Positions 47,643 through 57,548 of a stretch of 64,000 nucleotides of DNA are shown here, piece after piece; within the stretch, counting starts at the first letter, position 1, and each line of letters opens with the position of its first letter. The stretch covers positions 407,417,239 to 407,481,238 of the forward strand of contig NC_092875.1 in NCBI RefSeq assembly GCF_028372415.1. Reading direction: 5' to 3'. This stretch comes from Notamacropus eugenii (lineage: Eukaryota > Chordata > Mammalia > Diprotodontia > Macropodidae). Below the pieces are notes generated by a model. That model was not told the DNA's origin. It was given only the letters and a program-made list of their open reading frames with translations, and did not search any database. Made by a program: the position numbers and the translations under genes.

Positions 47643-47822
47643 TGCCGGGTCATCTCCAGTCATCCTGACTGGTCACAGGATTCCGATGGCTCTGGTGGAG
47701 AAGTGAGGCTGGTGACCTGCACAGCCCTTCTTGACTCAAAACAAAGTCAAGTGCAAGTCATGTCATCATATCTCTGATGACATGGTCTTCCTTGTCAACA
47801 AAGGATGAACGTAATAAATGCT
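47643..47822 (+). repeat. RTE-tailed SINE fragment, unit B copy of 3400-3577
   Basis: Same head CCGGGTCATCTCCAGTCATC and tail AAAGGATGAACGTAATAAAT. Confidence 0.6.
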
Positions 47823-48163
47823 TAATTTAGGCTTGGAGTATACATACACCTTTGCTAAGGTAATTATAAATAGTTTGAAAACCAGACTTCATGTGAACAA
47901 TCGATCTTGTAGCTTACATGATACCCTAAATTGTCCTGTGTTCGCAAATGCTACCTTCCTCATAGGACTGTGAAGAAAATGCTTTGTAAACTGTATGTAA
48001 GGAAATGTGAATTGTTCTAATGGTGTGCAGACATGATCTCAGAGACATCCATAACTGCTCTATTTCTCCCATAAAAGGGGCAAATAACCATCAGCCAGAT
48101 GATTAAGGCAGTTATCTGAATCAATCACACAAAATCACAGTTTTCACTGAACATAAACCATTT

Positions 48164-48169
48164 TTTAAT
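48164..48169 (-). promoter_or_regulatory. Possible poly(A) signal of GZMA-like copy B
   Basis: ATTAAA on the minus strand about 155 nt past the copy B stop, at the same place as in copy A. Confidence 0.3.
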
Positions 48170-48324
48170 TTGAATTATCTAAATCATGCTCAATTTTTAG
48201 CTTTGTTTTGCCAGTGGAGGTTTGGGTTACATTTACTTATGCTTCAGGAAAAGAAATGACTTTCTCTTAGGTGACAATTGTTGAGTATAGCATTAAGGAA
48301 TCATAGGGACTGAGTCAGAGTGGG

Positions 48325-48483
48325 CTAAATCACTCCCTTGATGGTATTTCTTATCCAGTTGAGATATTCTGTTGAAAGAAAAGTGTAGACACCAGGAAGA
48401 TTGGGATAGCCACAGTTTTTAGGACTCAAGGAAATGATGCCTACAAATGTGCCTCTGCATATCAAAGGGCCACCAGAATGCCC
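48325..48483 (-). CDS. GZMA: GZMA-like copy B, exon 5 (Ser195 with Asp194 replaced)
   Basis: 159 nt including TAG at 48327-48325. Acceptor TTCCTAG|GGGCATTCT. Encodes [37 protein letters not shown] and a C-terminus ending NTIKGVI. The CAT codon at 48480-48478 replaces GAT of copy A by one base change. Ser195 and the oxyanion glycine 193 remain. Confidence 0.94.
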   Translation of the reverse strand, partial: GHSGGPLICRGTFVGIISLSPKNCGYPNLPGVYTFLSTEYLNWIRNTIKGVI

Positions 48484-51400
48484 CTAGGAAAAAAAAAGAT
48501 GTGGGATAGGAGGGAAATCAACATTAAATGTTAGTTGAAGTAGGAAAAAGGATTAAGAGATTAAAAAGAAACTAATTGTCTACAGTTTATAGTTAGGAGA
48601 AGTGAGAGTGCTTAATAAATACCATTGTGTTAGGTGATATTTGAAAAATGCTAAATTTTATTATTGAGTTTCTTTTAGAATCAGTGAAACCATGAGCTAA
48701 AATCCCAGCAGCAGCTAAATCTTTCTGTTTTCTGTTTTTTTCCAGTCATTGGAAATTAATTAGAATCTTTCCTTTGGGAAAAGATAAAATTTCTGGAAAT
48801 GGTGAATTTAGTGATTTAATTAAAATCAATGCTTTTACACCAAAGGGCAAATGAGTGAAATCTATTAGAGGCATTGAGACCAAAGTTGTTTAACTTCTTT
48901 ATGTATTGTTCAGTCACTTCAGTTGAGTCTGACTCATTATGAGTCCATCTGAGATTTTCTTGGTAAAGATACTGGAGCAGCTTGCCATTTCCTTTTCCAT
49001 CTCATTTTACAGATGAAGAAACTGAGGCAAACAGGGTTAAGTGACTTGCCCAGGATCACACAACTAGTTCCTGAAGCTGGATTTACACTCAGATCTTGCA
49101 AGCCCAGAGCTCTATCTAATATGCCACCTCACTGCCCCACTTTCTGGATTATCCCCCACCAAAAACCAAACAAAAACCAATCTAAAGGCAAACCAGACCA
49201 GAAATCCAACCCCAAAGGCAAGGATGGCCAAAAGGAATCTAAGAATTGATCTTTCCTCTTAGATGTCATATGGATTAGGAAATCCTTAGCAACCAATGAC
49301 ACGCTAAAATGTGCTTAGAGTCAGAGGGTCTCAGTTCAGATCTCATCTCTGATATTACCTATATGACCTTGCCCAAGTCACCTAACCTCTGCTTGCCTCA
49401 GTTTCTTTGACTGTCAAATGGAGATGATAACACTTACCTTCTAGGGTTGTTGTGAGGATCAAGTGAGAACATGTTTTTAAAGCACTTAGCACATTTCCTG
49501 GCACATAGTAAAAGTTATAAATATCTATCTATCTATGTGTCTATCTATCTATAGGTAGATAGATTCATATACACATATACATACACCTACATGTTTACAT
49601 ATCCATGTATAGGTATACACACACACACATATTTACACCCACACATAGATACACATGGCAAGCCTGGACCATGACTGTCTTTAGTGGTTGGGCACCCACA
49701 TGGATCTCTTTGCTTCTGTTCCCCTCTCCAGACTCTTCTAGGCCTCACCCACATGAACCTCTTTTATTTAGAAAGGTAAAACATTCATTGTATCCCTGAC
49801 TGTGTTTACCTAACAGAGTAAGGACTGCCTTCAACTTGTTCTTTTACTTACCCCACATGTGCCTTTCCCACCATTGGGATCTCCAGCACAAATCACGTTC
49901 GATCCAATATAATCAAAGAAACCATATTCATACTTGCAGATTTCTCTGTCAATAATGGTGACATTGACTTCCCTCAGAGTGTCTGGAATCGTCTCGAGAT
50001 CGTTGGTCATTCTTCCCCATCCTGCAGCTTGGCAAGTTGTACCATGTTTGATGTCTTTTCCTCTTTTGGGCAGATTCAGTAATTTTACAGCATTTGTAAT
50101 CTTGGCTTTTCCATTCAGCTATTGGTTAAAAAATGTAAACAGTTATATTATCAGGACAGCAGAAATAATGCCCAGCTTTGTGATCAATATAATATATGCA
50201 AATTAGAGAGGTCCAGGCAGAACTGAGCACACATCAGATATCATAAATCTAAGAATGCATCTCTGTGTATGTGAAAAATTCCATTTCCCATCTTTCCAAA
50301 CATTGTGCTGCCTCACACCCAGACCCCAAATATCCCCTTCCACCATAGATATGGCAGCTGTGGAACACAATGGCAGAAGTCTGTTGTCTGAGGGATGGCA
50401 GCCAAAGAGAGAGGAGCAAACTGGCTAATGATGAGGGTTGGGCAGGGAAGTGGGAAGTGTTCTCAAACACCAGACTTCTGGAATAGTATCAAGAATTCCA
50501 GGACCAAGGATCCAGCACATGAGGAGAATGGGAGAGGCCTCAGTCTTGATGTGAGGGGGAGCAAGACTTAGCTTTTGCCCTACATGATTGTAGCGTTCAA
50601 AAGTCAAGGGTTCTGATGGTGTATTCCCCAAGTCCTAATGCTTAGGGTAAGACTATAAGACTAGAGGTCAGTATGGGTCCCAGTGGTAGAAAGTGGGAAG
50701 GGCAATTTAATTTTAATGTGCTCCTGGAAATCCTTTGAATTGTTAAAGGAATAAAATAAAAGTTGTCCAGGAAAAAGAGTACATGGAAACCCTAAGGCAG
50801 CTTATGGAGTTGGGAGATCTGCTGGCTTTAATGAAAATCCATGACATTAATGAAAGGGGCATGGCATAGTACATAAGGTGCTAAGTTTCCAGTCAGGAAC
50901 ATGTGATTTCCAATCCCACCTCTTACACTTGTAAGCCATATGTCACTTAACCTCTGAGTGACCATCTCCTATTCTGTCAGACAAGGGAGTTGGACTTCCA
51001 AGGTCCTTCTCACATGTAAATCTATGAATGTCCAAGGGTTTTTCTGGCTTTCAATATGTGACCCTCTGATATCAAGGGAGTTTATCAAGTAAATCTATTA
51101 ATTACCCTTCTCCCCAGTGGAAAGAAGAAAATGAAGAATTAATTAAATGTGTAAGATGTGCCAGGCACTGTGCTAAATATTTTACAAATATTATTTCATT
51201 GGATCCTCATAATAATCCTGAGAATTAGGGCCTATTATTATCCCCATTTTACAGATGAGGAAACTCAAACAGATTGAGGTGAATTGACTTGCCTAGGACC
51301 ATGCAGCTAGTGTCTGAGGCCATATTTGAACTCAGGTTTTTCCTGACTCCAGGCCCAGCATTCTATCTACTGGCCACACGCTTTTGCCCCAAGGTAAACA

Positions 51401-54400
51401 ATCTTGTGCTCCTGAGGTGGCACCATCCTTCCTCCCCAATTTCCTCACCCCCAACACTTGCTGCACTCGTAGGATGTCTCCAGTACGAAAAGGAAAAGGG
51501 CTCAAGTTCTTGATGAAAGCTCCATTTTAGGGACTGGTATATTATCTTTCCCCTAATGTGATGGAGCTTCTCAAAAGTTTGTTCCATAGCTCTGGGAGTC
51601 AATCAGTTCATTCTGGGACAGCCCCAGTCACTGAGACATGAGTAGGAGTATCTTGTCCACTCAATACAGGATCAATGGTAGTTTGTAGTAGGGATTCTTA
51701 ACTTTTTTGTGCCCTAGATTTCTTTGGTAGCCTGGTAAAGCTTTATGGACTCTTTTTCTGTTTGATGCTCTTCAATGCACAACATAAAAGTCAAAGGACT
51801 ACAAAGAAAACCAATTATATGGAGGTAAAGATCCATATTTTTCCCATCCAAGTTCCCAAATCCTTTGAAATCTATACAGTGACCTTTTGGTGATTCCTTG
51901 AATGAGGAGATAATTCAAAAATCCTTCCCAAAGTTTTATCACTTTATACATTCATCACGGTGATTAGAAAACACCTTTGATCAACTCCCTACAGTTATAA
52001 GGCCAACACCTGATGTGTTGACTAATTCATAGCAGTTGTACATAGAAAAGAAGAAGAAATTGGAAATTGTATACCTGGAGAAGTTTAAGATCACCTTTGT
52101 TTGTAGAGAGGTTGTAGTGTGGATGGGGAAACTGTTCCTTAACAGTCATAATCTGTTGTTCTGGCTCTTTCTTGCTTAATGAGTGAGCTCCAAGAATGAC
52201 CGTGGTTGTTCCTTTTCTGAAGCAGATGTGGTGCTGTTAGTATCAAGTAATTCCAAGTAGTGGCTGCATATGCCATTTCCTGGATGCTAGCTATGCCATC
52301 TGTATGTTCAGAAGGACATTGTTGAAGTGCTGTATCTGGTGTAGATACAGGGACATGAAAATACTTGGGAAAATTCTGCAATGTTCTCTCCGTTTAAGGA
52401 ATTATTGTTATTTCATCTGGTTTTCCTCTTATTTTGGAGGGACAGTGTTCAGGTAGAAATGGTTCTAATGTAAGCAATATTTAATTAATGTTGTCTAGAC
52501 TAATTATTGCACAAGTGACTAAAGAATCATGTTGCTTTTTTTTTTTGTAATTGAATCTGGTATTGGTGTATAATTTTCATTTCTTTTTAGTAGTAGTAAG
52601 AGTAGGGTATATCTCCCTAAACTTATACAGTATATTAAAGGCAGACATATGACAAAGTGAACAGAATGCCAGCCTGGAGTCAGGAACACTCCTCTTCCTG
52701 GGTTCAAATCCAGCCTCAGACACTTAACAGCTTTGTGACCCTGGGCCAGTCACTTAACCCTGTTTTCCTCAGTTTCCTCCTTTGTACAATGACCTAGAGC
52801 AAAAAATGTCCAACTACTCCACTATCTTTGCCAAGAAAATCCCAAAAGGGATTACAAAGCGTCAGACACGACGAAGCAACACGCTCTACGAGGAGAGGCA
52901 GGTAGGTCATTTGGTGGACTGCTGCTAGACTGTGAATCAAACTGTGGGCAAGTCACTTAACTTTTCTCAGACTATTTCCTAATCTATGAAATGAAGGGTA
53001 ATGAGAGAACCTATGTCACAAGATTTTTGTGATGATCAAAGGAGATCACACCAGTATGCAAACCTTCAGCACTCTGTAAAATAGAAACTCCTTTTAAGGA
53101 GTGGTTTAGAAATGGAGGAAACAGGGTGAAATGACTTGCCCAGGATCACAGTTAGTAAGTATGTGAGACTGGATTTGGACTCAGGTCTTCCTGGCCCCAG
53201 ATCTCCAATCACTGTGTCACATAGCTGCCCTAAGAGAAAGGAATGAAGGGTTCCCCTGATGTTGAGCTCTGTAGCATTCTCTGTGGCCAATGTCTCAGCT
53301 GACCTCACATTATGCAGAGACTGTTTAATCTTATCTACAAAGCCCATTTGAAGAAGACTCCTGTTTGTTGGAGTTGGATCACTTCACTGCTCCATGCTTA
53401 CATGGAGGATAGATGAGAGAGTTGTTAAGTGTTTGGGAAAAGAGCATCCTGATTTCCAGTTCCAGACTTTCTTCAGTTCTCTAAAGGGAAAGATTGAGAA
53501 GAAGCTGAGCTACAGAGGAGCCGAGCACCTCAATCGTGGTCAAGCACCTGAAGAGAATCTGGAACATGTGTCTTTTTTCTCAAAACTGGAAGGCAGAAGA
53601 CCAGGGTCTGTCTTCTCTCAAGCTCTTTCTAATTTCACCCACCATGCATGCATGGGACATGGGAGTCATCAGCCTCAGTTAGAGTAGTCTTCAGCCAATG
53701 GGCTTTGAGGAGTGGATTCTGCTCCTATTTGGACGCTGGACCTGATACTTTTTGCTCTTGGGTAAGGCAGGCTTGTTCATTCACAGATAGTTCAAGGTTT
53801 TCTGACAGCATAGGAAATAGGTCTAATTAGGGAATTCAAGGCCCCAGCTTTGGACTTCACCAGAAAAACCAACGGATAGGTATATGGAAAACATTGTAGG
53901 GATGGGAGGAAGCCAGACTGGTATTCTTGGAAAGTTAGGTACTGAGGTTGTTGGACTTAAGCAAACAAGGCAAAAACTTATATGTAAGGTTACTTTTTTG
54001 CATCTGAGATTCTTTATTTTCTCTGGGTATCATCTGTTTCTCTCACACTCTCCCTTCAATCCCTACTCCAAGAAAAAACAAAGCAATACACTCAACTATT
54101 CAAATTTACAAATTGCAGTGTTCTCAAGACTCCCTGATTTTACATAACACTATCTTCTCTACAATCCCAGTTCCCATTCTCTCATAACTATGACAGCAAC
54201 TTATTCAACGTTGGGTTCATTGACTTGTTAGTGAATTTTTCTTTCTATGAGTCAAAACCTGTCTCTTTGCTCTTTTTACCGCATTGCTTTACTTTCCTAT
54301 TAACCTGCATGGAGAATTGGGGCACTTCAGCCAACTTAAATTAAAAAGAAATTTGGAAATTGGTAAAGTGCTTACTTACTTTGTAGCACAGTGAGCTGCA

Positions 54401-55242
54401 GTTACCACCCAGTCTTCTTGGATAAGAACTCCTCCACATATATCGTTTTCCTGTATGATAAAAGCCATGTAGGGTCTTGAATGAGGATAGGCTTCATTGC
54501 CCCCAATTATATCTATACAGGAGTCTGTTTAAAAGAAAGAAGTAATGCAAATAATAGCCAATAATTTCTGGAAGGGCTGCTTGGAAAAGATTTCTTCATT
54601 CTTCATTGGAACACTGTAACTTTGATTATTCAATTTCAGAGACTATCAGAAGGTTGTTGCCATCTTTCCAAGATGCCTACTGAGTAAGCTTTATGAGAGT
54701 TTTACAGTTAATAACTTACCCTTGTCCTGTCCCCCAAATAAAATGCAATGTATTTTATTGGCCATATAATATGGCCCACGTAACATAGAGCCAGGGAGTG
54801 TACTGATGAATAAATGGGATCTCCCTTTACTACTGCAAATGGCCATCTTCTCTACCATTTAGTCTTAGAACATTGCCTAGAGCATAGAGATTGTGACTTG
54901 ACAACTTTATTGGAAAATTTAAGGCTGAAAGCTGGCAATGATGCCCCTTTGGATGCTAGTGGCTTCAGCACCTTGTCTTTCCCCACATAGAATGGTGAAA
55001 ATATTTTCTTTCTAAAATAGAAGCATGCATCCTAGTTATCAAGAAAGAAGGCTAAATATGTTAAAGTTCTGCAAGCTATGATCACTTCCCCTCTGTTTCT
55101 GGCAGAAGGAATGGCAAGATGTCCTCCTGAGCATTTAAGGACTGGAACAGAAACAGGCAGAAGCTGTCTTACCTCCTGGTATTAGCAGTAGGAATGTGAC
55201 AGCAGAGACCAAAGAGACAAAGGAAGTCAAAGGTACGTCCAT
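48325..55242 (-). CDS. GZMA: Granzyme A-like serine protease homologue, copy B (five exons, complete)
   Basis: Tandem paralogue of copy A. Join on the minus strand: 55242-55173, 54524-54380, 52216-52075, 50118-49852, 48483-48325, giving 783 nt and 260 residues. All splice sites are canonical, phases 1, 2, 0, 0, with no stop or frameshift. Signal peptide 1-26, activation dipeptide ID, mature start [16 protein letters not shown]. His68, Asp114 and Ser211 keep the triad and all eight fold cysteines remain. Key changes: GDSGG is GHSGG (His210 for Asp194, the partner of the new N-terminus in active proteases), SFG is SLS (Gly216 to Ser), and position 189 is Gly205. An extra sequon lies at Asn107 (NLS). 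Exon 4 is two codons shorter than in copy A. By family knowledge, loss of Asp194 should block activation, so this is inferred to be a pseudoprotease or a gene early in decay. Confidence 0.92.
48904..49140 (-). repeat. MIR/CORE-type SINE, unit B copy of 4663-4895
   Basis: Same orientation and flanks; contains GAAACTGAGGCAAACAGGGT and ATGCCACCTCACTGCCCC. Confidence 0.78.
49307..49650 (+). repeat. MIR-type SINE followed by TCTA and CA-rich microsatellites
   Basis: MIR body to about 49515 (GGGTTGTTGTGAGGATCAAG, CTTAGCACATTTCCTGGCAC), then repeated CTAT/CTATC units near 49520-49560 and CACACA tracts to about 49650. Unit A has a TA/CATA tract here. Confidence 0.72.
49852..50118 (-). CDS. GZMA: GZMA-like copy B, exon 4
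   Basis: 267 nt, 89 codons (120-208). Acceptor CCAATAG|CTG, donor TGTGGG|GTAAGT. Contains [27 protein letters not shown] and [14 protein letters not shown]. The loops after GWG and after Cys180 are heavily changed and two residues shorter than in copy A. Residue 189 is Gly, as in copy A. Confidence 0.93.
50863..51030 (+). repeat. MIR-type SINE, unit B copy of 7285-7450
   Basis: Contains CCAATCCCACCTCTTACACT and GTCACTTAACCTCTGAGTGA in intron 3 of copy B. Confidence 0.65.
51130..51378 (-). repeat. MIR element, unit B copy of 7558-7802
   Basis: Same order of MIR motifs, for example GTGCCAGGCACTGTGCTAAA and CTATTATTATCCCCATTTTA. Confidence 0.85.
52075..52216 (-). CDS. GZMA: GZMA-like copy B, exon 3 (Asp102)
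   Basis: 142 nt. Acceptor TGCTTCAG|AAAAGG, donor CCAG|GTATAC. Encodes [27 protein letters not shown] and KGDLKLLQ. The ten-A run of copy A is replaced by codons for Gly-Thr-Thr-Thr. The added sequon Asn107-Leu-Ser is in the 99-loop region. Confidence 0.94.
52645..52885 (+). repeat. MIR/CORE-type SINE, unit B copy of 9055-9298
   Basis: Same motifs and flanks in intron 2 of copy B. Confidence 0.82.
52893..53235. repeat. Two SINE fragments, unit B copy of 9305-9677
   Basis: Same two pieces; the second has lost part of its core around 53107. Confidence 0.62.
54380..54524 (-). CDS. GZMA: GZMA-like copy B, exon 2 (activation site and His57)
   Basis: 145 nt. Acceptor AAACAG|ACTCC, donor CTACAAA|GTAAGT. 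Encodes [21 protein letters not shown] and [17 protein letters not shown]. The loop before Cys53 (FIIQENDI) differs at almost every position from copy A (LINDGKYM). Confidence 0.94.
55173..55242 (-). CDS. GZMA: GZMA-like copy B, exon 1 (signal peptide)
   Basis: 70 nt encoding [20 protein letters not shown] and IPG, plus the first base of codon 24. Same start context and donor (GGAG|GTAAGA) as copy A. All five residue changes against A are conservative for a signal peptide. Confidence 0.92.
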
Positions 55243-55293
55243 TTTGGCTTGCACCCACCTATGTCTTTGAATCTTTTTGAGCATGGGTGCACT

Positions 55294-55303
55294 CTAATAT
55301 ATA
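55294..55303 (-). promoter_or_regulatory. Candidate TATA box of GZMA-like copy B
   Basis: TATATATTAG on the minus strand, 52-61 nt upstream of the copy B ATG, matching the copy A site. Homology to copy A continues upstream to about 55966, so roughly 700 bp of proximal promoter were kept. Confidence 0.48.
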
Positions 55304-56261
55304 CTGAAAAAAGAAAAGGAGGATGTGGTTTTCTTTCACACTTCTTCCTCTATTTACTTTTTTCCTCTCTGGAAGATTAATTTTAGGAAATGAAGCATGG
55401 GTGACCACCAAGTGACAAGAGATGACCAATCCTAGGAGTCATCAACTATTTCTGCAACCTTGCATAAATGTATCATTCATGGGGGATAATACATAGACTT
55501 AGGTTAGGGGGAAGGGAGAGGAAGTATTGTTGATGTGACTAATTTTTTTTTCAGGTTATAAAGATACCAGGTGTCTGGGATGATATTTGAAGGAGTATGA
55601 TTTTAATTTGGAAAAGAAGATACTTTGAGATCCAATAAATGTAGTCTGTATAAACTGTAGGAACCGTCAATCATCAACTAGCTCTTTCATTAGACATCTC
55701 TAAGAAACCTCAAGATGGAGTGATTTTTCAGGTCTGAGTGAAAGAATGTGTCTCCCTGTCCAGACTGATGCTCTCTGGTCTCCTGGTTGGTTTCCCCTTT
55801 TTGGAGAATGACTGACCTGCATTCTTGTCTAGAGGTGTTGAGGAAGAAGAGAAAATTACATCAGGGGTTCTGAATATGTTTTTTTTTTTTTTTGGTACTG
55901 GTCTCTTTGGCATTCTGCAGAAGCCTTTCCACCCCTACTCAGTATAACCCAGGGTTCAAGCCTGAGTTCTTTGTGTGTTGGGAAGTGGGAGTGCGATGGG
56001 AGAGTGAAAGCAGCAGCATTGTATAGAGATGTCTGGCAAGTGCCCTGGTGGCCTGAGACTGGTCAGAGCCCAGGGTTTATGGGTGTTTTAGTTCTAGAAG
56101 GAGGTGGAGGCTGGAGAGCAGCTCTTATCAGCCCCCTCCATTGTAGAAGCTTCCCCTCCCACTGGCCAGCTCACTCAGGCCCAGGACATGGAGAACTCTC
56201 AACTCACAAGTTCTGACCCATTTTATTATTTTTCTTTAATCATGTTCAGTTGTGACCATTT

Positions 56262-56695
56262 CATCATGGCTTACATGAAGTGATGCTGAGTGAAGTGAGC
56301 AGAACCAGGAGAACATTGTACATAGTAACTATAACATTGTTCCGTGACTGACTTTGATAGACTTAGCTCTTCTCTGCAATGCTAGGACCCAGAACAGCTC
56401 CACAAGACTCATGATGGAAAAGGCCACCCATATCCAGAGAGATAATGAAGGAGTCTGAATATAGGTGGAAGCGTACTGTTTGCTTTTTGTTTTTTTCTGT
56501 CTCATGGTTCCTCCCTTTCATTGTAATTCTTATATATAACATGGCTAATGTGAAAATATTTTTAGTAAGAGTATATATTTGGAGCCTATATCAGATTGCA
56601 AGGCCTCTCAGGGAGAGGAGAAAGAAGTGGTGAAAAGTTAAACCTTATGGAAGTAAATGTTGAAAACTAAAAATCAATAAATATATTACCAAAAA
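56262..56695 (+). mobile_element. LINE-1 3' end, unit B copy of 29990-30538
   Basis: Starts further 3' than the unit A copy because of the local deletion in B. Contains TGATGCTGAGTGAAGTGAGC and the terminal A-rich tail. Confidence 0.82.
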
Positions 56696-57548
56696 AGCTT
56701 AAATTTTCATTCTGAGCATTTTCACCTGGGAAATGGACACATGTTACAAATCAGGGCACTATTTATAGCTTTGTTGATTAACACAGTGATGGAAAACTAT
56801 GAGATATGCAGATTAAATTTACATGTGTGTTATATGTACTCCCTCCCACCTCCTGCCCATGAGCTAGTTGTTAAACATTTACCAGCACACCCCTGGAACA
56901 TCAAGTGCATGATGATCTTCATTGGCTGCTGAAGGGAGATGGGAATTGAATAGCTTGAAGAGCTTGGAAGAAGTTGTTTGAAGGAATGTTAACATGGCTA
57001 TTGAAGTCCTTTATTGTGAAAGCAGTGGTTAGGGTGGAACAGATGATGCTTAACCAGAGACCTTAGTCATTGAGGAAGGAAGAAGAGTGACCTGGTTTAG
57101 GTGACAAGAGACACAATACTGAATGGGTGATAAATCTGAATTGAATGAATCTCAAAGGAGGAGAGATGACAAAGGAGAGGAGGGAAATGAGGAAAGGACA
57201 ACCAGTCCTGGAGGGAGTGGCCAGGCATAAGATGTTAACAGGAGAGAATCAGGTATCAGTGAGTGGCAGAAGATGGAAGGAGTGGGACAGGGAAAGGTTT
57301 CAGATGAAAGCAACTTTGTTAACTATAGAACAGGCATTCCAGTGAGCACAGTGGAAGGGGTGTGTAGATTGGAGTGGGGCGTGGAGGGAGGATAGGATTG
57401 AGGGTGATGGGAATAAGGGGATGGGCAATGGGGGATGGGGAATAGGGTTTGTATAATGACACCCAGAGGTTCAAATTGGCTTCTATTTGAGGAGTACAAA
57501 GAAGCCAGAAGCCCCACCTGGGCTGGTAAGCAGATGGCTATTAAATCT

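Noticed and set aside
49520-49650. Possible CRISPR-like array of short repeats
   Set aside because: Simple tetranucleotide and dinucleotide microsatellites without spacers, in a vertebrate genome.
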